From NCBI RefSeq assembly GCF_002355435.1, contig NZ_AP017313.1, positions 5,766,001 to 5,830,000 of the forward strand: a stretch of 64,000 bases of DNA, written 5' to 3'. The position numbers and the translations under genes are program-made. Below the pieces are notes generated by a model. That model did no database searches. It was not told the DNA's origin and saw only the letters and a list, made by a program, of their open reading frames with translations. Position 1 is the first letter of the stretch. Every line of letters starts with the position of its first letter. Shown one piece after another: positions 48,822-57,923 of this stretch. The DNA is from Mucilaginibacter gotjawali (lineage in GTDB: Bacteria > Bacteroidota > Bacteroidia > Sphingobacteriales > Sphingobacteriaceae).

Positions 48822-49811
48822 ATGAACCGCCACCTGTTTTACTTTATTGCCATATTATCTTTTTTTAGCCTGTTTACTGCCTGTAAAAAACACCAGGTGA
48901 ACAAACGGACGCCCAATATTTACATATCCGGCATGAGCGGCGATACAGCCGTGTTCTGGCAAAACGGGGTAGCGCAGCACCTCTCAACCGGCGTGGCCCA
49001 CGCCCAGGCCAACCAGCTGGCGGTGTCCGGCAGTTCAGTGTATATTGCGGGTGATGATCTCAACAGGGGGGAAAACTCGGCGGTATACTGGAAAGACGGC
49101 GTAGCTACTTTTTTGCCGGTGCGCGCCAACACCGATCTTTCGGTAGCAACATCGGTAACGGTTTCGGGCAGCGATGTGTATGCCGCCGGTTATACCATAG
49201 GTAACAACAACCTGTACACCACCTGGTGGAAAAACGGCGTCGCCACCGTGATCGACAGCACCCACTCGGCCCAATGCAGCGCCATGGCCGTAGTAAACGG
49301 CAGTGTTTACATATGCGGCACCAGCCAGCTAAACGGCCTCACCACTGCCACTTTGTGGAAAGATGGGGCCATACATACCCTGGCGCTTAATGAACCCTCG
49401 TACGCGCGCTTCGTTACCGTTTCGGGCAGCGACGTTTACATCGCCGGCTCGCAGGTTTCAAACCCCGGCATTTTACCCATCCTCTGGAAAAACGGGCAGC
49501 CCGGCACCCTGTCGGCCAACTACGGCGAAGCCTATGCTGTTGCTGTTGCAGGCCATGATGTGTATGCAGCTGGTTATGTGTACCTTAACAATGTGATGAC
49601 CACCACGATTTGGAAAAATGGCGTTGAGCAGCATCTGCCCGGCGGCACACAGGCATCGTGGGGCAATTCGTTGTTTATTGCAGGCAGCGATGTTTACCTG
49701 GCCGGTTTCATCGATAATAACAATAAACAACAGGCCTGCTACTGGAAAAACGGGCAGCTGGTAACCATAGGCAATGGCGGCAGCACCGCCAGTTCTATTG
49801 TTGTGCAGTAA
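48822..49811 (+). CDS. lipoprotein with WKNG beta-propeller-like repeats
   Basis: 329 residues. Lipoprotein signal with Cys in FSLFTACKKH. The mature part is about seven repeats of 40-43 residues with the core VSGSDVYIAGY and a following W-K-N-G-V, suggesting a beta propeller on the cell surface. No catalytic motif. Similar repeat lipoproteins are found in Bacteroidota; function unknown. The first gene right of the retron island, with normal GC. Confidence 0.72.
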   Translation: MNRHLFYFIAILSFFSLFTACKKHQVNKRTPNIYISGMSGDTAVFWQNGVAQHLSTGVAHAQANQLAVSGSSVYIAGDDLNRGENSAVYWKDGVATFLPVRANTDLSVATSVTVSGSDVYAAGYTIGNNNLYTTWWKNGVATVIDSTHSAQCSAMAVVNGSVYICGTSQLNGLTTATLWKDGAIHTLALNEPSYARFVTVSGSDVYIAGSQVSNPGILPILWKNGQPGTLSANYGEAYAVAVAGHDVYAAGYVYLNNVMTTTIWKNGVEQHLPGGTQASWGNSLFIAGSDVYLAGFIDNNNKQQACYWKNGQLVTIGNGGSTASSIVVQ

Positions 49812-50085
49812 GCGCCCTGGGCGCGGCAAATGCTTCCACCCCGCCCTGCGCGGTCTGCGACTCCGGGATGCCTATGGCAACTAGTTTACGTCAACACCGC
49901 GCCCCACTGCCAGCCATCAAGCTTGTTTACTTTGTATCATATGTTACATTTACACCCCGCGCTTCGTATCTTATAAAAAACACCGTTGAAAGCGATGCCA
50001 CCGGTAAGCAAACTATTAATAATTAAACCTTAAACCCGGAGCCCATACACCCATACGGCGGGAATGACATAAACAAACAAGCACT

Positions 50086-50547
50086 ATGAAAACCAAACAC
50101 CTTTTACTTTTGCTATTGGCCTGCAGCGGCTGGAGCGCCTGCAAAAAAAATACCGACAACCAGTGCCCGGTCTTTCCTGTGGCGCTGCAGTTGCTATCGG
50201 CCAATGTGCGCATAGTTGACAAAACCACCGGCGCCGACCTTTTTTTATCGCCCACCTCGCCCTATAAATTCAGCGATCTGTCGGTTACCAGCTCGCTAAC
50301 AGGCAACAACATTAGCATGGTGGTAGATAGCGCACAAAAAGACAAAAGGTTTGTAGTGATTTTAGGCCATGAAACCCAGGACTTTATTTTAAAACTGGCC
50401 GCGCTGCCGGCCGATACGGTACACATGGAGGTTTCGGTTACCCAGGGAAAGTGTTATTCCTCGTCGAAGGTGAGCGCGATCACCTTAAACCGCAAAGCCG
50501 TTTGCGCACCATGCAACTTTAATAACATCGTTACGATAAGCAAATAG
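50086..50547 (+). CDS. hypothetical lipoprotein
   Basis: 153 residues with lipobox Cys in SGWSACKKN. The mature part (VRIVDKTTGADLFLSPTSPY, then beta-rich sequence and a CAPCNF pair near the end) resembles small Bacteroidota lipoproteins with a carboxypeptidase-regulatory-like fold, but no family can be named. Possibly co-transcribed with the repeat lipoprotein upstream. Confidence 0.65.
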   Translation: MKTKHLLLLLLACSGWSACKKNTDNQCPVFPVALQLLSANVRIVDKTTGADLFLSPTSPYKFSDLSVTSSLTGNNISMVVDSAQKDKRFVVILGHETQDFILKLAALPADTVHMEVSVTQGKCYSSSKVSAITLNRKAVCAPCNFNNIVTISK

Positions 50548-50954
50548 TTAAGGGGAGATGCGAAATGCCTTATTGCCCGTTTGGAGCGATTATGGCGCGC
50601 GTGCCAAAAGACAATTGCAAAAGGTACCCATAGCCACACAAGTCGCTCATTGCGAGGAACGAAGCAATCTCTACGCATGCTAATCCCAGCACCAAGATTT
50701 CCGGGTGACCTATCAGCCGCACGCCGTTCAATCTTATATTGCCTTTTACGGAATGTCCGCCGCAGAGATTGCTTCGTTCCTCGCAATGAGCGGGTGGAGA
50801 GCGTTCCATGGCGGGCGAATACTTAGCTCACGGCTAAGCGCGAGAGGTGCTGAAACAAGCAGCATGACATGTTTTTTTGGTTATTGCTCCAGCCTTACCC
50901 AACCCACCTATCCAATGACCCAATGACGCGCAGCAAATGACCCAATGACCCGAT
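50548..50954. other. 407-bp gap dominated by a 29-bp inverted repeat
   Basis: No gene. Contents: the inverted repeat at 50644-50792 and CCAATGACCCAATGACGCGC...CAAATGACCCAATGACCC micro-repeats at 50912-50951 just after the end of the next gene. Confidence 0.6.
50644..50792. repeat. perfect 29-bp inverted repeat, CATTGCGAGGAACGAAGCAA family
   Basis: CGCTCATTGCGAGGAACGAA... (50644-50672) and its exact reverse complement (50764-50792) enclose 91 bases. The wording is that of a very widely dispersed bacterial intergenic repeat. The enclosed DNA has no ORF and no transposase. Confidence 0.85.
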
Positions 50955-51317
50955 CTATTTTTCGATAGCGCGTTTCAAATTAGTATGCGTAGCCCGCATA
51001 CCCACCCGCAGGCTGATGGAGTCGCCATCGGCGTAATAGCGGCCTTTGTTTTTAATCGCCATGGTATTGATGTGCGCAACAAACCATATACTGTCGCCTT
51101 TAACCTTGCCATCCGAAATAGCAAAAGTGCCAATGGACGAGGTAACCGAACCGGTAAGCGTGGTGTCGGCGGTTTTAAAGGTATAGGATATCGGGAATTC
51201 ATTGCCATCGGGGCCCTTCAGCATCGCATTCCATTTGCCATCTACGCCGGCAAACCAGGCGAATGCTGCGCCAAAGGTGAGGAGCAATGCAGCAGTGATC
51301 AGGATCTTTCTTTTCAT
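50955..51317 (-). CDS. small secreted protein
   Basis: 120 residues with signal peptide (ILITAALLLTFGAAFA). The mature part WFAGVDGKWNAMLKGPDGNE, FPISYTFKTADTTLTGSVTS, FVAHINTMAIKNKGRYYADG is a small all-beta fold typical of conserved periplasmic proteins of Bacteroidota with no assigned function. The CAATGACCC micro-repeat abuts its stop. Confidence 0.72.
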   Translation of the reverse strand: MKRKILITAALLLTFGAAFAWFAGVDGKWNAMLKGPDGNEFPISYTFKTADTTLTGSVTSSIGTFAISDGKVKGDSIWFVAHINTMAIKNKGRYYADGDSISLRVGMRATHTNLKRAIEK

Positions 51318-51384
51318 GGATTTGGGAGGTTAATTGTTGTGTTAAAAGTAAACATTTATTTTTTAACACAACGCCGGCGGTAAA

Positions 51385-51430
51385 GCAAAGTTCGCGATTG
51401 CCTCCGCCAATAGGCGGATCGCAATGACAA
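51385..51430. repeat. GCGATTGCCTCCGCC dispersed hairpin
   Basis: GCGATTGCCTCCGCC and GGCGGATCGCAATGAC can pair around AATA; a relative of the GTCATTGCG repeats at 44670 and 50644. Followed by the TCTAATCCTGCAATCCTTAA micro-repeat before the aspS stop. Confidence 0.5.
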
Positions 51431-51488
51431 AAAAGTATAAGCCTCCCCCCGTCTAATCCTGCAATCCTTAAATCCTGCGCATCTTAGT

Positions 51489-53234
51489 TCAGACAGTGGT
51501 CTTTATCTTCAGCTCATTCATCTGAAGGTCTGAAATAGTCGATGGTGTATCGATCATCACATCTCTGCCTGAATTGTTTTTAGGGAAGGCGATCACGTCG
51601 CGGATAGAATCCAGCCCGGCGAAAATAGATACCATCCTATCGAATCCAAAAGCAAGCCCGCCATGCGGAGGTGCGCCATATTCAAAGGCATCCATTAAAA
51701 AGCCGAATTGTTTTTGCGCTTCTTCCGGCGTAAAGCCCAGGTGTTTAAACATCAGGGATTGCAAAGCACGGTCGTGGATCCGGATAGAACCGCCGCCAAC
51801 TTCGGTACCGTTGATCACCAAATCATAAGCATTCGCCCTAACTTCTCCCGGGTTGGTATCCAACAAGGCAATATCCTCCGGCTTTGGCGAGGTGAAAGGG
51901 TGGTGCATAGCATGGTAACGGCTGGTTTCTTCGTCCCACTCTAACAAAGGGAAATCAAGTACCCATAACGGGGCAAAAGTATTTTTGTCGCGCAGGCCCA
52001 AACGGTTGCCCATTTCCAGGCGAAGCTCATTCAGTTGTTTGCGCACTTTTTCAGCATTGCCGGCTAAAACAAACATCATATCGCCGGGTTCAGCTTCAAA
52101 AGCAGCCGCCCAGTTGGTGAGGTCGTCTTCGCCGTAAAATTTATCCACAGATGATTTGAGCGTACCATCACTCTGGTAACGGCAATAGATCATCCCGGTA
52201 ACGCCAATTTGCGGGCGTTTTAACCATTCGGTCAGTTCGTCAATTTGTTTGCGGGTATATTCGGCGCAGCCTTTGGCGTTAATGCCAACCACCAGTTCTG
52301 CATTATCAAAAATGCTGAACCCTTTGCCTTTTACGATATCATTCAGCTCCACAAACTGCATCCCGAAACGGATATCCGGCTTGTCGGATCCATATAAACG
52401 CATGGCATCTGCATATTGCATTCGCGGTACGCTGCCCAGCTCGATCCCTTTAACAGTTCTGAACAAGTGCTGGGTTAATCCCTCAAATACATTTAAAATA
52501 TCTTCCTGGGTGATGAAAGCCATCTCGCAGTCTATCTGTGTAAACTCCGGCTGCCTGTCAGCACGCAGATCCTCATCCCTGAAACATTTAACGATCTGGA
52601 AATACCTGTCGAACCCGCTTACCATCAGCAATTGTTTAAAAGTTTGGGGCGATTGCGGCAGGGCGTAAAACTCGCCCGGGTTCATGCGGCTTGGCACCAC
52701 AAAGTCGCGGGCGCCTTCGGGGGTTGATTTGATCAATACCGGGGTTTCCACCTCGATAAAGTCAAGACCATCCAGGTATTTACGTACTTCCTGCGCCATT
52801 TTATGGCGGAGCATCAGGTTGTTGCGGATAGGGTTGCGGCGCAAATCAAGGTAGCGGTATTTGGCGCGCAGCTCTTCGCCGCCGTCGGTTTCATCCTCTA
52901 TCATAAACGGCGGAACCTTGGCCCCGTTCAGGACCTCAATTTTGCTTACGCCGATCTCTATCTCGCCGGTGGACATTTTAGCGTTCTTGCTGGTACGTTC
53001 CAGCACCGCGCCGGTAACCTGGATTACAAATTCACGCCCGAGTGAACGACTGGTTTCCCTTAAGGAATCATCGCTGTCGGTATTAAAAACCAACTGGGTT
53101 AAACCATAACGGTCGCGAACGTCAATAAATGTCATTGCGCCCAGGTCGCGTGATTTTTGGACCCATCCGCATAAAGTAACCGTTTGCCCTAAATGACTGA
53201 TATTTAATTCGCCGCAAGTATGTGTTCTTAACAT
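51489..53234 (-). CDS. aspS: aspartyl-tRNA synthetase
   Basis: 581 residues. OB-fold anticodon domain (TVTLCGWVQKSRDLGAMTFI), class II motifs: FIEVETPVLIKSTPEGARDF, FDRYFQIVKCFRDEDLRADR (motif 2) with QPEFTQIDCEM, bacterial GAD insertion, and GLAFGFDRMVSIFAG (motif 3). Charges tRNA-Asp. A TACTTTTG promoter box lies 21 bases upstream. Confidence 0.97.
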   Translation of the reverse strand: MLRTHTCGELNISHLGQTVTLCGWVQKSRDLGAMTFIDVRDRYGLTQLVFNTDSDDSLRETSRSLGREFVIQVTGAVLERTSKNAKMSTGEIEIGVSKIEVLNGAKVPPFMIEDETDGGEELRAKYRYLDLRRNPIRNNLMLRHKMAQEVRKYLDGLDFIEVETPVLIKSTPEGARDFVVPSRMNPGEFYALPQSPQTFKQLLMVSGFDRYFQIVKCFRDEDLRADRQPEFTQIDCEMAFITQEDILNVFEGLTQHLFRTVKGIELGSVPRMQYADAMRLYGSDKPDIRFGMQFVELNDIVKGKGFSIFDNAELVVGINAKGCAEYTRKQIDELTEWLKRPQIGVTGMIYCRYQSDGTLKSSVDKFYGEDDLTNWAAAFEAEPGDMMFVLAGNAEKVRKQLNELRLEMGNRLGLRDKNTFAPLWVLDFPLLEWDEETSRYHAMHHPFTSPKPEDIALLDTNPGEVRANAYDLVINGTEVGGGSIRIHDRALQSLMFKHLGFTPEEAQKQFGFLMDAFEYGAPPHGGLAFGFDRMVSIFAGLDSIRDVIAFPKNNSGRDVMIDTPSTISDLQMNELKIKTTV

Positions 53235-53255
53235 GGTACTGATTTATAAAGTTTG

Positions 53256-53263
53256 CAAAAGTA
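53256..53263 (-). promoter_or_regulatory. TACTTTTG -7 element of aspS
   Basis: Minus-strand TACTTTTGC matches TAnnTTTG, 21 bases before the aspS ATG. Confidence 0.5.
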
Positions 53264-53270
53264 GGGTTTT

Positions 53271-53370
53271 AGTCGGAAAGTCCGAAAGACCGGAAGTCCG
53301 AAAGTTGACCTAAAAGGCATAAAAATCTTCATCTTTCGGACTTTACTGACTTTTCCGACTTTCGGACTCC
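53271..53370. repeat. facing clusters of GTCGGAAAGTCCGAAAGACC units
   Basis: Left 53271-53306 (AGTCGGAAAGTCCGAAAGAC and CGGAAGTCCGAAAG), right 53333-53368 (CTTTCGGACTTTACTGACTT and TTCCGACTTTCGGACT). Lies between aspS and the riboswitch. Same unit at 59632-59728 and one-sided at 13043-13072. Confidence 0.72.
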
Positions 53371-53395
53371 AAAAAAACACTACCTTTGCCCCATA

Positions 53396-53592
53396 ATTCT
53401 CAAGGGGTGCCTTGCTTTGGTCGCAAAATAATCTGCAGGTTATTTTACCAAACTGAAAGACAGGCTGAGATCAAACCCATGCCCCCCGCCCCCCTGAAGG
53501 GGGAGTAAAAAGCTTTTTGGCTGATTACTCCACCCCCTTTAGGGGGCCGGGGGGCTACACCTGATCCGGGTAATGCCGGCGTAGGGAGAGGT
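53396..53592 (+). promoter_or_regulatory. TPP (THI-box) riboswitch with a repeat inserted in junction 2/4
   Basis: All conserved parts are present: GGGGTGCC (53404-53411), AGGCTGAGATCAAACCC (53462-53478) and ACCTGATCCGGGTAATGCCG (53559-53578) followed by GCGTAGGGA; TTCTC at 53396 can close P1 with GAGAG. P3 is extended. The join between ACCC and ACCTGATC, normally about five bases, is about 80 bases and consists of a CCCCCTGAAGGGGG...CCCCCTTTAGGGGG palindrome. It senses thiamine pyrophosphate and controls the receptor and transporter genes downstream. Confidence 0.93.
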
Positions 53593-53661
53593 AACAAGTT
53601 AAGTGTACTGCGTATTCGCCCTGATGCGGAGATGGTTTAACTAAATTTATTTTTAATCATT

Positions 53662-56055
53662 TTGAAAAATTTATTTTCGGCGTTATTCGCCCTGCTGCTG
53701 CCTGTCATGGCTGCGGCCCAATTCTCTGTTTCCGGTAAAGTAACCGACCAGCAAACCGGCGATGTACTGCCCGGCGCTACCATCAGCTTATCAAGCCCGG
53801 CAATAAGCACTATTGCCGATGCTAATGGTAAGTATCATTTTAACAATTTAAAAAGCGGTAATTACACATTCAAAGTTTCATTTCTGGGATACCAGGCAAT
53901 TACCAAAGCAATTTTAATAAACGCTAACGCTGTAAGCAATTTCGCACTGAAACCCGGCACGCTGTTTACCGAAGCCGTTACTGTAAGCGCTACCCGTGCT
54001 ACCCAAAACTCCCCCACCGCCTTTACCGATCTCAGTAAAAAAGACATCGATAAAAACAATACCGGCCGGGGTTTTGAATATCTGCTGGAGCAAACGCCCT
54101 CAACCGTAGTTACATCAAATGCCGGTGCAGGGGTTGGCTATACCAGCATTCGTATCCGCGGATCGGACGCTACCCGTACCAATGTTACGCTCAACGGCAT
54201 CCCGCTAAACGATGCCGAAGACCAGGGTGTATATTTTGTCGACCTGCCCGACATGGCTTCGTCGGTCGAAAACATCCAGGTGCAGCGTGGTGTAGGTACC
54301 TCCACAAATGGCGCAGGCGCTTTTGGTGCAAGTATTAACATACAAACAACCACCCGGCATGATACGGCTTATGCTGAGCTGAATAATTCGGCGGGATCAT
54401 ACGGCACGGTAAAAAACACGGCAAGCTTCGGAACCGGTTTGCTGGGCGACCACTTTAGTTTTGATGGCCGCTTATCCAGGATGCGTTCCGATGGTTATAT
54501 CGACCGCGCATCCTCCGACCTGAAGTCCTTCTTTTTAAGCGGAGCGTATTATGGTAAAAAAAGCGTGCTTAGGTTGAATGTATTTTCGGGTTACGAAAAA
54601 ACCTACCAGGCCTGGGACGGCGTACCTGAAGACAGTGTAAAGGCAGGCAACCGCCGGTATAACGAGTTGGGCTATATCAATTCAAGCAATAGCTTTTATA
54701 AAAACCAAACCGATAACTATACCCAAAACTATTACCAGTTACTGTACAACCAGCAGCTGAGCAGCAAGCTATCGTTTAGCGGCGCCTTGCATTATACCAA
54801 AGGCTTTGGTTATTATGAAGAATACCGCAATGCCGATTCGCTACAATATTACGGGGTAACACCGGTGGTAGTTGGCGGTACCGCTATTGAAGCGACTGAC
54901 CTGGTGCGCCGTTTATGGCTCAATAACGATTTTTATGGCCTCACCTATAATTTAAATTATAAGCCCGATAACACCCTTAATGCAACACTTGGCGGCGCTT
55001 ATAACGAATACAAGGGCGCTCATTATAACAATATCGAATGGACCCAGGAGAGCACCAATATTCCGCCTGATTATCAATACTCCCGCAATGATGCTAAAAA
55101 AACGGATTTTAATATTTTCGCCCGTGCCGAATATCATTTAGGGAAATGGCTGTTATACGGTGACCTGCAATACCGCCATATTTATTATTCGTTTTTAGGG
55201 TTTGACGAAAACCTGAACAATGTGCAGCAGGCGGTCGGGCTTAACTTCTTTAATCCTAAAGCCGGGATTACCTACCAGCTTAACGACAACAGTAACGTAT
55301 ACGCCTCGGTAGCCGTGGGTAACCATGAGCCTAACCGCAGCGATTATACCAATTCTTCGCCGCAAAGCCGCCCCAAGCCAGAAAATCTGAAAGACCTGGA
55401 ATTGGGTTACCGGATAAATGAAAGCACTTTTAGCGGAAGCATTAACGGGTTTTACATGCTGTACAAAAATCAGCTGGTGCTAACCGGCTCGCTTGATGAT
55501 GTCGGCGAAGCTATCCGCACCAATATAAAAGACAGCTACCGCGCAGGTATTGAAGCCAGCGCCCGCGTTAAAATAGCCCAGCCTTTAAGCTGGTATATAA
55601 ACGCTACCCTAAGCGCCAATAAAGTAAAAAACTTTGAGCAATACCTGCAAAACTACGATACCGGAACGCTTGACGGAACACTTTACAAAACAAGCGACAT
55701 TGCCTACTCCCCTGATTTTACGGGCTCAAGCACTATCAGCTACCGTCCCGTAAAAAATGCCGAAATTGCTTTTATCACCAAATATGTAAGCCGCCAGTAT
55801 CTTGATAATACCTCAACGGTAAGCCGTTCGCTCGGCGCCTATGTGGTAAACGATTTGCGGCTCAACTATAATTTCAGCATCAAGGGAGTAAAAAATATCG
55901 GACTAAGTTTGCTGGTCAATAATATTTTCAGCGAAAAGTACCAATCGGATGGCGCCACCTATCCTGATATTGAAGGCGGCAAAGTGGTGAACTATAATTA
56001 CTTTTTCCCGCAAGCGCCCATCAACTTTTTGCTTGGGCTAAACCTTAAGTTTTAA
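53662..56055 (+). CDS. TonB-dependent receptor, probable thiamine uptake
   Basis: 797 residues starting at TTG (no ATG fits): MKNLFSALFALLLPVMAAAQ is a signal peptide. Then a carboxypeptidase-like domain (SGKVTDQQTGDVLPGATISL), a plug (SIRIRGSDATRTNVTLNGIP, GAFGASINIQT) and a 22-strand-type barrel ending NFLLGLNLKF. The TPP riboswitch directly upstream and the PnuT-like gene directly downstream identify thiamine or a precursor as the substrate. Confidence 0.9.
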   Translation: MKNLFSALFALLLPVMAAAQFSVSGKVTDQQTGDVLPGATISLSSPAISTIADANGKYHFNNLKSGNYTFKVSFLGYQAITKAILINANAVSNFALKPGTLFTEAVTVSATRATQNSPTAFTDLSKKDIDKNNTGRGFEYLLEQTPSTVVTSNAGAGVGYTSIRIRGSDATRTNVTLNGIPLNDAEDQGVYFVDLPDMASSVENIQVQRGVGTSTNGAGAFGASINIQTTTRHDTAYAELNNSAGSYGTVKNTASFGTGLLGDHFSFDGRLSRMRSDGYIDRASSDLKSFFLSGAYYGKKSVLRLNVFSGYEKTYQAWDGVPEDSVKAGNRRYNELGYINSSNSFYKNQTDNYTQNYYQLLYNQQLSSKLSFSGALHYTKGFGYYEEYRNADSLQYYGVTPVVVGGTAIEATDLVRRLWLNNDFYGLTYNLNYKPDNTLNATLGGAYNEYKGAHYNNIEWTQESTNIPPDYQYSRNDAKKTDFNIFARAEYHLGKWLLYGDLQYRHIYYSFLGFDENLNNVQQAVGLNFFNPKAGITYQLNDNSNVYASVAVGNHEPNRSDYTNSSPQSRPKPENLKDLELGYRINESTFSGSINGFYMLYKNQLVLTGSLDDVGEAIRTNIKDSYRAGIEASARVKIAQPLSWYINATLSANKVKNFEQYLQNYDTGTLDGTLYKTSDIAYSPDFTGSSTISYRPVKNAEIAFITKYVSRQYLDNTSTVSRSLGAYVVNDLRLNYNFSIKGVKNIGLSLLVNNIFSEKYQSDGATYPDIEGGKVVNYNYFFPQAPINFLLGLNLKF

Positions 56056-56062
56056 CCTGATT

Positions 56063-56680
56063 ATGCACCACTGGATCGAGCTTTTTAACGAACAAATCAA
56101 GGAAACCAGCCTGCTGCAATGGCTTGCCGTTATATTGGGTGTGGCCGAAGTTTTGTTTGCTTTGTATGATAATATCTGGCTCTATCCTACTGGCATTGCA
56201 AGTACCATCATCGCTATATACCTGTTGCTTACGGTGCAGCTTTATGCAGATTCCGCCTTAAATGTTTATTACCTGGTGATGAGCGTTTATGGCTGGGTGC
56301 ATTGGGCAAAAAAGAAGCAAGGCCCGGAGGTGGTGATCTCCTGGTCGGGCAAAAAGGATTGGGTGATCAGTCTATCCATCTCTATAGGGGGCTGGCTGGT
56401 ACTATACCTGTTGCTTAAATATTTAACACCATCCAATGTGCCGGTTTGGGATGCCCTGGTATCGTCAACAGCATGGGCCGGGATGTGGCTGCTGGCCAAA
56501 AGGAAGATCGAAAACTGGATCTTCCTCAACATTTCAAATTTATTTGCCATCCCGCTGCTGTTTTATAAACAACTGCCGCTTTTTGCTGCGCTTACCTTGT
56601 TTTTGTTTGTAATTGCTTTTGGGGGCTTATATAAATGGATAAAGATTTGCAAAGCCCGGCAAGCGGCTGTAACCGGTTAA
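56063..56680 (+). CDS. pnuT: PnuC-family transporter, probable thiamine transporter PnuT
   Basis: 205 residues, about seven membrane helices. PnuC-family segments: NIWLYPTGIASTIIAIYLLL, NVYYLVMSVYGWVHW, and AWAGMWLLAKRKIENWIFLN. PnuC proteins carry nicotinamide riboside; the PnuT branch carries thiamine. Position seven bases after a riboswitch-controlled receptor gene favours PnuT. It passes thiamine across the inner membrane, to be trapped by phosphorylation. Confidence 0.85.
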   Translation: MHHWIELFNEQIKETSLLQWLAVILGVAEVLFALYDNIWLYPTGIASTIIAIYLLLTVQLYADSALNVYYLVMSVYGWVHWAKKKQGPEVVISWSGKKDWVISLSISIGGWLVLYLLLKYLTPSNVPVWDALVSSTAWAGMWLLAKRKIENWIFLNISNLFAIPLLFYKQLPLFAALTLFLFVIAFGGLYKWIKICKARQAAVTG

Positions 56681-56691
56681 AAATCGACCCA

Positions 56692-57792
56692 ATGAAAACA
56701 GAACATCCCTCAACTCTTTTATCTCCTGACATCGTAAAAATCATCAGAGATTCCGCTTTTGCAGCGGAGCGGCTGGGCAAGATCCATCCTGATCAGCTGG
56801 CCATTGTTTATGAGCAAAAATGGTTTAAACTGCTTGTTCCTGAGGTTTATTCGGGGCTCGAAAAATCTTTGCCGGAACTTGTCCGGCTGGAAGAAAGCAT
56901 CAGCTGGGCAAACGGAAGCCTGGGCTGGGTGGTTACCTTATGCTGCGGTGCAGGCTGGTTTGGCGGTTTTATAGCAGCGGAAAAAGCGACAGAAATATTT
57001 GGATCGACGGAGGTGTGCCTGGCAGGCAGCGGCGCAGCCACCGGCGAAGCTGTAATAACGCCAAACGGCTATAAGATTACCGGCAAATGGAAATATGCCA
57101 GCGGCGCGGATCATGCCACCCATTTTACTGCCAATTGCATCATCAAAAACGGCGAAGAAGTGGTTTTAAATGATGATGGCAGTCCATTAGTATTGCCTTT
57201 CATATTTGAAAGCAGCAAAGTAAATATTTTGCCTGCATGGAAATACACCGGCATGGTTGCCACCGGCAGCGATGCTTTTGAAGCGCAGGGCATTGAAGTA
57301 AACAAATTGAATTGTTTTCAAATAAACCCGAATGCCGCTATCGTTAAAAACGTACTGTACCAATATCCTTTTCTGCAATTAGCCGAGGCAACCCTTGCAG
57401 CAAATATTTCGGGCATGGCCATTCATTTTATGGATTTGTGCAGCAATATTTTTGCTGAGAAACAGGAACAAGAAAAACTCTCGCCACAACAAAAAAACTT
57501 AATTACAGCGCTTTTAGTCAATCACAAAAATAAAATGGATAAAGCCCGAAGATCTTTTTACCGCGCGGTAGATCAATCCTGGCTTACCTTAAAGTCGGAT
57601 GGGGTTGCTGATAAAAAAACCATAGAAGCCGTAAGTAAAACAAGCCGCATATTAGCCAAAACAGCAAGAGAATGCGTTGACAGGCTTTACCCCTATTGCG
57701 GCTTAATTGCTGCAAATACCGATTCGGAGATCAACCAGGTTTGGCGCGATATTCATACCGCGAGCCAGCATTCCTTATTGACCTTCCTGTAA
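56692..57792 (+). CDS. acyl-CoA dehydrogenase-like flavoprotein
   Basis: 366 residues from the ATG at 56692, 12 bases past the pnuT stop (an in-frame upstream ATG at 56635 would overlap pnuT). It has the fold of acyl-CoA dehydrogenase/flavin monooxygenase (HpaB/DszC-like) proteins: LVRLEESISWANGSLGWVVT, SGAATGEAVITPNGYKITGK and WKYASGADHATHF. The usual catalytic Glu of the dehydrogenases is not evident. Its place in a thiamine operon is unexplained; oxidation of a thiamine-related compound is a guess. Confidence 0.72.
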   Translation: MKTEHPSTLLSPDIVKIIRDSAFAAERLGKIHPDQLAIVYEQKWFKLLVPEVYSGLEKSLPELVRLEESISWANGSLGWVVTLCCGAGWFGGFIAAEKATEIFGSTEVCLAGSGAATGEAVITPNGYKITGKWKYASGADHATHFTANCIIKNGEEVVLNDDGSPLVLPFIFESSKVNILPAWKYTGMVATGSDAFEAQGIEVNKLNCFQINPNAAIVKNVLYQYPFLQLAEATLAANISGMAIHFMDLCSNIFAEKQEQEKLSPQQKNLITALLVNHKNKMDKARRSFYRAVDQSWLTLKSDGVADKKTIEAVSKTSRILAKTARECVDRLYPYCGLIAANTDSEINQVWRDIHTASQHSLLTFL

Positions 57793-57923
57793 TATTTTTA
57801 ATAGTTTAAAAAATCGGTGTAATCTTCTCCTAATCGGTGAAATCCGCAACAAAACATTGTTAACAAAAATATCACATTGAAATTTAATTGCATTGCAGAT
57901 ATTTGGGCACTTAATCATTCAGC

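Noticed and set aside
48632..48868. 78-codon plus-strand ORF overlapping the start of the repeat lipoprotein
   Set aside because: It runs through an inverted repeat and overlaps the well-supported lipoprotein start in another frame.
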